The position numbers were made by a program, and so were the translations under genes. Under the pieces are notes generated by a model. That model was not told where the DNA came from, made no database searches, and saw nothing but the letters and a program-made list of their open reading frames with translations. From Mesorhizobium sp. WSM3862 (GTDB lineage: Bacteria; Pseudomonadota; Alphaproteobacteria; Rhizobiales; Rhizobiaceae), in NCBI RefSeq assembly GCF_002294985.1, contig NZ_NSGE01000003.1:620001-684000 (forward strand): DNA of 64,000 nucleotides. Direction: 5' to 3'. Positions within the stretch are counted from its first letter, which is position 1, and each line of letters starts with the position of its first letter. Positions 33,399 through 40,784 of the stretch are shown one piece after another.

Positions 33399-34478
33399 AT
33401 GTTCATCTCGCTCCAGATCAGCAATGTCGACAGGCTGCCATCCGGCGCCGCCGCGAGCTACGCCGCCCGCGACCGCAGCTTCGAGATCGGGCGCGAGAAT
33501 TGCGACTGGACGCTTTCGGATCCGGACAAGATCATCTCGGGCCGGCATTGCGAAGTCCGCTTCCAAGCGGGCGGCTTCTGGCTTTACGACATCTCGCGCA
33601 ACGGCACTTTCGTCAACGGCTCCAGCCAGCGCATGGCCGGTCCGCACCGGCTGGCGCATGGCGATCGGATGCTGATCGGCCGCTATGTCGTTGCGGTATC
33701 AATTGACGAGGAAGGCGCCGCCGCCCACCCGCGAACCCGGCCAGCGTCGACGCAACGCGAGCTGCCGCCATCGACGGGCAGACCGCTGGAGCTCGGCAAA
33801 GAGCCCTTCTTCAGTCGGACGGAACAGCGGCCCGGGACGGGAGCGGCATCGACATCTTCGGCGCTGCGGCCGCCCCCAGCGCCGGCAAAGCCGGGTAGCC
33901 AGCCGGCGGGAACCGATATGCTGCTGCAGGATATCGCGAAGGCGGCCGGCATTTCGCCCGACCTGCTTCAATCGCGCGATCCGCATGAGGTGGCCGCCGA
34001 GATCGGTACCGTGCTCAGAACCACGGTCGAGCAACTGTCGCTGCTGCTTAAGGCGCGCGCGGCGGCCAAGGTGCTGGCCAAGAGCGCCAACCGCACGATG
34101 ATCGGCGCCGAAAACAACAACCCGCTGAAATTCGTTCCGGGCACCGACGACATACTGGAGATCATGTTCGCCAAACGCCGGACCGGCTATCTCGACGCCG
34201 CGCACAGCGTCGAGGACGCCTTCCGGGACCTCAAGACGCATGAATTGGCCACTTACGCCGCCATGCAGGCGGCGCTTTCCAGGCTGCTCGACGACCTGTC
34301 GCCGGAGGCCATCGCCAGGAAGCTGCCGCCGGCCTCCTTCTCATCGAAGAAGAGCCAGGCGTGGGATGCCCTCGTCGCCACCTGGCGGACGATGGAGGAG
34401 AAGCATGAAAACGGCATGCTCGACGTCTTCCTGGCCTATTTCAGCGAAGCCTATGCCAAGGCCAGCAAGCAGAAGTAG
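33399..34478 (+). CDS. tagH: T6SS-associated FHA-domain protein TagH (second copy)
   Basis: 359 residues. The N-terminal FHA domain (about 20-95) is canonical: FEIGREN, IISGRHCEV and the phosphopeptide-binding ISRNGTFVNG are all present, unlike the first copy. The middle is a shorter Pro-rich linker (about 105-165). The C-terminal FHA-associated domain is at about 180-355 (MLLQDIAKAAGISPDLL, NNNPLKFVPGTDDILEIMF). It heads the unit that contains the PpkA kinase and PppA phosphatase. It is therefore the likelier phosphothreonine reader of that circuit. Start ATG 33399 lacks a good Shine-Dalgarno sequence. Confidence 0.92.
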   Translation: MFISLQISNVDRLPSGAAASYAARDRSFEIGRENCDWTLSDPDKIISGRHCEVRFQAGGFWLYDISRNGTFVNGSSQRMAGPHRLAHGDRMLIGRYVVAVSIDEEGAAAHPRTRPASTQRELPPSTGRPLELGKEPFFSRTEQRPGTGAASTSSALRPPPAPAKPGSQPAGTDMLLQDIAKAAGISPDLLQSRDPHEVAAEIGTVLRTTVEQLSLLLKARAAAKVLAKSANRTMIGAENNNPLKFVPGTDDILEIMFAKRRTGYLDAAHSVEDAFRDLKTHELATYAAMQAALSRLLDDLSPEAIARKLPPASFSSKKSQAWDALVATWRTMEEKHENGMLDVFLAYFSEAYAKASKQK

Positions 34479-34757
34479 GTGGACCCGGGCTATGTGACGG
34501 GTCTCACAGAAGAAAGCGCTGCTTCGAGCATCCTGCTTTCCGATTTCAATCAGCTGCCTGTACGGTTAGGATAACGTACGTACGGAAGCTTGCCTGGCGG
34601 GCAAAGCGGCGTGGCTTGGGGCGTGTGCAGCAATGTCATGTTTCGGCGAGATGAGCCTTTCCATCCGGCCCGCCCCCAAAGCTCGGCATGAAAAGCCGGG
34701 AGCCGACCTCATTTCCCGTCAAGGAAATGTTCGCCGCGCCGCGACGGTGGATCGCCG

Positions 34758-36305
34758 ATGAGTTCTAAGGACGATCCCTCCCGGCCGGCGGACAAGACCG
34801 TCATCCGAGCGCCACGGCCTAGACAACGCTCGCCCGCGGCTCCCGCGAGTTCTTCTTCGACTGGCGCTGAGCCCGCTGCGACACCCGCCAGGGAACCGAC
34901 GGTTTTCGACCCCAGCGTCGGCCGGCGGATGCCGACAGGGTGGTCCTCCGGAACCGTGGTCGTTCAAAACCCGGTTCCCGGCGCGGCCGCTGCAGCGGCC
35001 GCGCCCGCGTTGCAACAGGAAATCCTGCTTAGCGCCGCGGATGGCGTGAAGTACGCCGCGGCAAATCCAATCCTCGCGGCCGCGGCGCCCTTGCTGATGC
35101 TGTTCGGCCAGCTGCGGCTGATCCCAGTCGAGCGGCAGGCGGCCCCTTTGGCGGAGCACATCACCGAAGCGATCGAGACATTTGAGCGGGAGATGACGAA
35201 AGCCGGCATCGCCGAGGAAGACGCGCGGATCGCTAGACTTGCGCTATGCGAGACCGCCGACGATCTGGTCGGCAACCTGCCCTGGCCGAAGGACGACGGC
35301 TGGATCGGGGACAGCCTGGTGGCGCGGTTCTTCCACACCAAGCCAACCGGCGCCGGTTTCTACGAGGCGCTGAACAAGATCCTGGGCCGGCCGGAGGGTC
35401 ATCACGACCTGCTCGAACTGATGCACGCGTGCCTCTCGCTCGGGTTCGAGGGGCAGTATCGTGGGAGGGTCGGCGAACGGGACGCGCTCGAACGCGTCCG
35501 GCGCGACGTCTACGACACGATCCGCTATTTTCAACCGCGCGCCGGGGACGGCATCTCGCCCCATTGGCAAGGCATGGCGGCGGCGTTGTCAAAGCCCCAG
35601 GCGCGGCTGCCGCTATGGGCGGTCGCGGCCGCCGCCGCGACCCTGGTCACGGCGGCCTTCTTCGGACTACGGATCCTGATCACCGACGAGGGCGACGCAA
35701 CAGCCAGCGAATTGCTGGCGCTCAATCCCTCAACGCCGGTCACCATCGAGCGCGCGAGCGTCGCTCCTGTTGCCGAGCCGGCGGTACCCGCCCCGCCGGA
35801 AGCCACCCCGTCGCCGCCTGCCGTTCCCACCGTCACCCAGATCGACGTTCCCACCATCACCCAGATCGACCGCATCCGCGCCGCGCTCGCCAACGAAATC
35901 GCCGGCGGCGGGCTGACGGTCGGCACAAAGGGCAACTTCATCGTGGTCGAAATCAGCAACCAGCTCTTGTTCGCGCCCGGGCAAGCCGAGCTGAAGCCGG
36001 AGTTCCAGCCCATTGCGGCGGACATCGCTACGGCTCTCAATGCCGAGCCCGGATCGATATGGATCGTCGGCCACACCGACAATGTGAAGCCGAAAAAGTC
36101 GAGCCAGTTCAAATCGAACTTCGATCTTTCCGTCGCGCGCGCCAAAGCCGTCCAGGCGATGGTGGCGAACGAGCTCAAGGACCCGTCGCGGGTCGCGGTC
36201 GACGGCAAGGGCGAGGACGAACCGATCGCCGACAATGCGACGGCTGATGGCCGCGCCAGAAACCGCCGCATCGACGTGATGATCCCGAAGGAGGAGACGT
36301 TGTGA
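34758..36305 (+). CDS. tssL: T6SS membrane subunit TssL with OmpA domain (second copy)
   Basis: 515 residues, about 70 longer than the first copy because of a Pro/Ala/Thr-rich N-terminal extension (residues about 1-85, with RPADKTVIRAPRPRQ). The DotU domain is at about 90-270 (NPILAAAAPLLMLFGQLRLI, NLPWPKDDGWIGDSL). A membrane helix spans about 285-308. A linker contains a tandem octapeptide (VPTVTQID-VPTITQID). The OmpA-like domain covers about 390-510 (IVGHTDNVKPKKSSQ, ARNRRIDVMIPK). 279 bp separate it from tagH2, and no start-proximal ribosome site is obvious. It pairs with tssM2 26 bp downstream. Confidence 0.93.
   Translation: MSSKDDPSRPADKTVIRAPRPRQRSPAAPASSSSTGAEPAATPAREPTVFDPSVGRRMPTGWSSGTVVVQNPVPGAAAAAAAPALQQEILLSAADGVKYAAANPILAAAAPLLMLFGQLRLIPVERQAAPLAEHITEAIETFEREMTKAGIAEEDARIARLALCETADDLVGNLPWPKDDGWIGDSLVARFFHTKPTGAGFYEALNKILGRPEGHHDLLELMHACLSLGFEGQYRGRVGERDALERVRRDVYDTIRYFQPRAGDGISPHWQGMAAALSKPQARLPLWAVAAAAATLVTAAFFGLRILITDEGDATASELLALNPSTPVTIERASVAPVAEPAVPAPPEATPSPPAVPTVTQIDVPTITQIDRIRAALANEIAGGGLTVGTKGNFIVVEISNQLLFAPGQAELKPEFQPIAADIATALNAEPGSIWIVGHTDNVKPKKSSQFKSNFDLSVARAKAVQAMVANELKDPSRVAVDGKGEDEPIADNATADGRARNRRIDVMIPKEETL
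35823..35870 (+). repeat. Tandem 24-bp direct repeat within tssL2
   Basis: Two adjacent 24-bp units (35823-35846 and 35847-35870) differ at one base and encode VPTVTQID and VPTITQID in the linker between the membrane helix and the OmpA domain. A recent in-frame duplication that lengthens the periplasmic linker is the simplest explanation. Confidence 0.85.
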
Positions 36306-36330
36306 GCGCGCGCGGCGTGGAGCGGCACTG

Positions 36331-39300
36331 ATGCGCTGGGTGCTGCGGCTGTTCAGCCTGCTCGCGCTTGCCGGCTTCTCGGCTGCGGTCTGGTATGCCG
36401 GGCCGCTGATCCGGTATGCCGATACACGTCCGCTCGGACCGGTCTGGCTCCGGACAACGATCATCGGCGTGGCCGTCGCGCTGCTCGCGCTCTTCTACGG
36501 CATCCGCTTCTGGCAAGCGCGCAAGGCGCAGAAGGCGATTGAGACGGGCATCGTTCGCAGCGGCGACCGCAACGACGATTCAGAGGTGCTCGAAGCGCGT
36601 ATGAGCGAGGCCATCGCGACCCTGAAGCAGTCGAGCGGCAGGCGCAACTTCCTCTATGAGATCCCCTGGTACATCATCATCGGCCCGCCGGGCGCCGGCA
36701 AAACGACGGCGCTGGTCAATTCGGGGCTGAAATTTCCGCTTGCCGGCTCCGGCAATGCCCAGCCGCTGGCCGGAGTCGGCGGCACGCGGTCCTGCGACTG
36801 GTGGTTCACCGAGGATGCCGTGCTGATCGATACGGCCGGCCGCTACACGACGCAGGATTCGGATGCCGAGCGCGACAAGGCGAGCTGGCTCGGCTTCCTT
36901 GGACTGCTCAAGAAGTACCGCACCCGGCAGCCGATCAACGGCGTGATCCTCGCCATCAGCGTCGCCGATCTGATCGGCTTCGACGACCAGCAGCTCGATG
37001 CGCATGTCACCGAGATACGAAGCCGGCTGCGGGAGCTGCACGAGACGCTGAAGATCCAGTTCCCGGTCTACCTGCTCTTCACCAAGGCGGACCTCGTTGC
37101 CGGCTTCATGGACTATTTCGGCGATTTCGACGAGGCACGGCGGCGCAAGGTCTGGGGTGCGACGTTCCAGACCACCGACCGCAACAGGAACATGGTCAGC
37201 GAAACCTCGGCCGAGTTCGACGCGCTGGCCAGGCAGCTTGCGGACGAGATCGCCGACCGCCTGCAGGACGAGACCGATCCGGTGGCGCGCATCGCGATCT
37301 TCGGCTTCCCGGCCCAATTCGCCGCGCTGCGAACCCGCGTCGTGCGGTTCGTCACCAGCCTTTTCGATGCCTCGCGGGCCCAGGTGAATGTCAGCCTGCG
37401 CGGCCTCTATTTCTCGTCGGGCACGCAGGAAGGAACACCGATCGACCAAGTGCTGGGCGCGATCGGCCGCAATTTCGGCAGCGCTTCGCAGGCGCATCTT
37501 TCCGGTACCGGCAAGAGCTTCTTCCTGCATGATCTTCTGGCGAAGGTGATCTTCCCCGAGGCCGGCTGGGTCTCGTTCGACAGGACAGCGGAGCGGCGCG
37601 CCAGGCTCGCCAGATTTGGCAGCCTCGCCGCGATCGCATTGGCGGCTTTTGCAGCGCTCGGCGTGCTGGGCCTCAGCTACTTTGCCAACGAGTCGCTGAT
37701 CGGCTCCACGAGACAGGCGATGGCGCAGTATCGGGACGGCGCGGATTCGCAGCTCAGGAGCACGACAGTTACCGATGTCGACCTCGAAAACGTCATCGGC
37801 CCGCTCGATCAACTGCGCAACCTGCCGGCGGGATACGAGACCGCCGGCCAAACGAAGCCGATCGAGGAGAGTTTCGGGCTCAGCCAGCGGGAGAGGCTTC
37901 TGTCGGCGTCCAAATCCGCCTATCGGCAGGCGCTGGAGCGTAGCTTCCGCTCGCGTCTGCTGGTTCAGGCGGAGCGCACGATCCAGGCCAAGATGGCCGA
38001 CCCGATCGCGCTCTACGAACCGTTGAAGATCTATCTGATGCTGGGCGGCAAGGCGCCCAAGGTCGACGACGAGCTGATCGTCTCCTGGATGAAGCAGGAT
38101 TGGGAGGAAAACCGCTACCCCGGCGAGAACAACCGCGAAGGCCGCGCGCAGCTCGAAAAGCATCTGCGCGCCATGCTGGCGCTCGACGATGCCTACGACC
38201 CGGTGTTCGAGCTCAACCAGCCGCTGGTCGAGGCCGCGCAACGCTCGCTCGGACGCATGAGCCTTGCCGACCGCGCGTCGGCGCTGATCAGATCGGCGGT
38301 CCATGCGGCAAGGCTCCAGGATTTTTCCGTTGCCGCCAAAGCCGGTCCGGAGGCGCAGCTGCTGTTCGAACGCATGGACGGCGCAGAGCTCGCCGACCTT
38401 GGGGTTCCCGGCCTCTACACCAAGGCGGGGTTCAACGGTTTCTACCTGCCGCAGCTCTCGCGCATCGCGCAAATGCTGGTCGATGACCAATGGGTTCTCG
38501 GCGGCGGCGGCGAGCAGGGCGGCATCGATCAGGACCTGCCCAGGCTCGGCCCCGAACTCATCGACCGCTACGGCAAGGAGTTCGCCTCCGCCTGGAACGG
38601 CGCGCTCGACCAATTGAAATTCAAGGCGATGCTGAAGGACAAGCCGCAATATATCACGCTCTCGGCCGCCGCCTCGCCGGACTCGCCGCTGGACCGGCTG
38701 TTCACGGCCATTGCCGATGAAACCGCCCTGACAAAAGACGGCGCCGCCTTCGCAGGCGACACCGGAACGGCGCAGCAGGACCCGGTCGTTATGGCCAAGG
38801 GTCTCGCCCGCATCGGTCTGCAGATCGCCGGCGGCAAGTCGCAGAGCCGCGCCGGGGCAAGCTCGTCCGCCACGCAGAATGCCGGCGCCACCGTCGAGGC
38901 GCAGTTCAGGCCGTTCCAAGCGCTGGTGAGCGGCTCCAGCGGTCGCCGCCCGCTCGATGCGCTGACGCAAAACTTCCACGACATCTACCAGAGCGTGAAG
39001 CTGGCAGCGGATGTCCCCGCGCAGACGGAGCGCGTCAACGCGAACCTGAAGCTGCAGATTTCGACGATGCGCGCCAATGCCTCGCGCCTGCCCAAGCAGC
39101 TCGCGCGCATGGTCGACGCGGCGGCGGACGAGTTCGAAGGCAATGTCGCCGAGACTTCGGTAGCCAACCTCAACCAGATGCTCGACGAGACGGTCACGCG
39201 CCCCTGCGAGGAAGCCGTCAACGGCCACTATCCCTTTGCCGGCGACGGCAGCGAGGAAATCTCTCTTGCCGATTTCGCCAAGCTGTTCGCACCGGGCGGC

Positions 39301-39861
39301 CTGATGGACCGGTTCTTTGCGCAGAACCTAACGCCGCTGATCGACATGACAGGCCAGGACTGGACCTGGAAGCAGGAGGCCCGCTCCAGCCGCGACCTCG
39401 CCAAATCAACCTTGAAGGCGTTCCAGGCGGCGGCGGAAATCCGCAGCGCCTTCTTCGCCTCCGGCGGTTCGGCGCCGTCGGTCTCTATCACCTTCACGCC
39501 CTCCTCTCTGAACAGCGAGGTCGACAGCGCGGTGCTCAACGTAGATGGGCAGACGGTGCAAAGCACGCAAGCCGGCAATGCGCCGAGCACGGTGACATGG
39601 CCTGGCGGCGGCGCTTCCGGATCCGCGAGCCTCAGCCTGACGCCGGAGATGCCCGGCCGCGAGTCCGCCCTCAAATTCGAAGGGCCATGGGCTCTGAAGC
39701 GCCTGCTGGACAAGGCGAGCGTCACCAGCAACGGCGCCGGCGCCGAGGCGCGCTTCGTGATCGGCGGACGCGATGTCGCCTACAAGATGGAGAGCGGCTC
39801 TGGCGCCAATCCCTTCCTGCTCCCGGCGCTGTCCGGGTTCAGCTGTCCGAAGGCATTCTGA
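36331..39861 (+). CDS. tssM: T6SS membrane subunit TssM (IcmF, second copy)
   Basis: 1176 residues, full length. N-terminal helices lie at about 3-28 and 43-62, Walker A GPPGAGKTT at about 118-126, DTAGRYTTQ after it, and a third helix at about 425-446 (LARFGSLAAIALAAFAALG). A large periplasmic part ends in the TssM C-terminal domain (WALKRLLDKAS, SGFSCPKAF). It is clearly homologous to but well diverged from the first copy, so this is an old paralogue or an acquired second set. No second tssJ, tssK or baseplate genes accompany it. Confidence 0.95.
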   Translation: MRWVLRLFSLLALAGFSAAVWYAGPLIRYADTRPLGPVWLRTTIIGVAVALLALFYGIRFWQARKAQKAIETGIVRSGDRNDDSEVLEARMSEAIATLKQSSGRRNFLYEIPWYIIIGPPGAGKTTALVNSGLKFPLAGSGNAQPLAGVGGTRSCDWWFTEDAVLIDTAGRYTTQDSDAERDKASWLGFLGLLKKYRTRQPINGVILAISVADLIGFDDQQLDAHVTEIRSRLRELHETLKIQFPVYLLFTKADLVAGFMDYFGDFDEARRRKVWGATFQTTDRNRNMVSETSAEFDALARQLADEIADRLQDETDPVARIAIFGFPAQFAALRTRVVRFVTSLFDASRAQVNVSLRGLYFSSGTQEGTPIDQVLGAIGRNFGSASQAHLSGTGKSFFLHDLLAKVIFPEAGWVSFDRTAERRARLARFGSLAAIALAAFAALGVLGLSYFANESLIGSTRQAMAQYRDGADSQLRSTTVTDVDLENVIGPLDQLRNLPAGYETAGQTKPIEESFGLSQRERLLSASKSAYRQALERSFRSRLLVQAERTIQAKMADPIALYEPLKIYLMLGGKAPKVDDELIVSWMKQDWEENRYPGENNREGRAQLEKHLRAMLALDDAYDPVFELNQPLVEAAQRSLGRMSLADRASALIRSAVHAARLQDFSVAAKAGPEAQLLFERMDGAELADLGVPGLYTKAGFNGFYLPQLSRIAQMLVDDQWVLGGGGEQGGIDQDLPRLGPELIDRYGKEFASAWNGALDQLKFKAMLKDKPQYITLSAAASPDSPLDRLFTAIADETALTKDGAAFAGDTGTAQQDPVVMAKGLARIGLQIAGGKSQSRAGASSSATQNAGATVEAQFRPFQALVSGSSGRRPLDALTQNFHDIYQSVKLAADVPAQTERVNANLKLQISTMRANASRLPKQLARMVDAAADEFEGNVAETSVANLNQMLDETVTRPCEEAVNGHYPFAGDGSEEISLADFAKLFAPGGLMDRFFAQNLTPLIDMTGQDWTWKQEARSSRDLAKSTLKAFQAAAEIRSAFFASGGSAPSVSITFTPSSLNSEVDSAVLNVDGQTVQSTQAGNAPSTVTWPGGGASGSASLSLTPEMPGRESALKFEGPWALKRLLDKASVTSNGAGAEARFVIGGRDVAYKMESGSGANPFLLPALSGFSCPKAF

Positions 39862-40014
39862 GATGGCGCCGTCATGGTCGATCGGATCGTTCCCGAGCAC
39901 CACCGTCTCTCGCCTTCATTTTGATACTCTAAAGTATGCGCTTGTGGCAAACTGGCCTGGGCACGCGGCCCATCGTTCGTCACAGAGGACGCTCGCGAAG
40001 CGCTTGGTGGCAAA

Positions 40015-40779
40015 TTGAGCACTGTCGCCCTTTCCATTGAGAGTTTCGGCGTCAGCCACAAAGGCTGTGTGCGCGACCACAACGAAGACAACTATCTGGT
40101 CGAGCAACAAGCCGGCCTTTGGGTGGTGGCCGACGGAATGGGCGGCCATGAGGCCGGCGAGGTCGCTTCGGCCAGCATCGTCGACCACCTGGCGACGATC
40201 GGCATTGCGAGCTCGGCGCCGGACCTTCGCGCCCGTTTCGAGGACCGGCTGAGCCGCGCCAATGCCGAGATCCGCAACATATCGCGTTCGCGCGGCATCA
40301 CCATCGGCTCCACCTTCGCCGCCCTGCTCGCCATGGAGGGGCGGTTCGCGGGCCTGTGGGCCGGCGACAGCCGCATCTATCTGGTACGCGGCGGCGCTAT
40401 CTCGCAGATTTCCAGGGATCACACCGAAGTCCAGGAGCTGCTCGACCGCGGCATGATCAGCGCGGAGGAAGCGCTCACCTGGCCGCGCCGCAATGTGATC
40501 ACCCACGCCGTCGGGGTCAGCGACGAACTCGAGATCGATTTTCAGCAAGGCGAGCTGATGCCGGGGGATATCTTCGTATTGAGCACCGACGGGCTCACCG
40601 CGCATGTCAGCGACGCCGAGATCGAAGCGGCGGTGAAGTCCGCGCCGCCGCAAGCCGCGTGCGAGAAGCTGCTGGGGACGGTGCTGGCGCGCGGCGGAAC
40701 GGACAATGTCACCATCGTGCTGGTCAGGATCGGCGACGGACGCAACGGACCGCTCGATGCGGATCGGTCCAGGGGCTGA
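40015..40779 (+). CDS. pppA: PP2C-type protein phosphatase PppA/Stp1 of the T6SS switch
   Basis: 254 residues from TTG 40015, with GGTGG about 5 bases upstream; no in-frame ATG suits. Metal-binding PP2C motifs are all present: VRDHNEDNY, VADGMGGHEAGE, WAGDSRIYLVRGG, LSTDGLTAHV and GGTDNVTIVLVRIG. In T6SS the phosphatase reverses PpkA phosphorylation of the FHA protein, switching off assembly. 153 bp separate it from tssM2; ppkA starts 5 bp after its stop. Soluble, cytoplasmic. Confidence 0.93.
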   Translation: MSTVALSIESFGVSHKGCVRDHNEDNYLVEQQAGLWVVADGMGGHEAGEVASASIVDHLATIGIASSAPDLRARFEDRLSRANAEIRNISRSRGITIGSTFAALLAMEGRFAGLWAGDSRIYLVRGGAISQISRDHTEVQELLDRGMISAEEALTWPRRNVITHAVGVSDELEIDFQQGELMPGDIFVLSTDGLTAHVSDAEIEAAVKSAPPQAACEKLLGTVLARGGTDNVTIVLVRIGDGRNGPLDADRSRG

Positions 40780-40784
40780 GACAG

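Noticed and set aside
36580..39228. 882-codon minus-strand frame opposite tssM2
   Set aside because: Composition (Arg/Gly/Leu/Val-rich without motifs) is that of a codon-position shadow; the plus strand is a full TssM.
17370..39861. Second tagH/tssL/tssM set as an assembly duplication
   Set aside because: The copies differ throughout in sequence and length and have different gene order and neighbours, so they are genuine paralogues.
40356..40784. Upstream extension of the ppkA frame to 40356
   Set aside because: Arg-rich out-of-frame reading of pppA; the kinase domain begins soon after ATG 40785.
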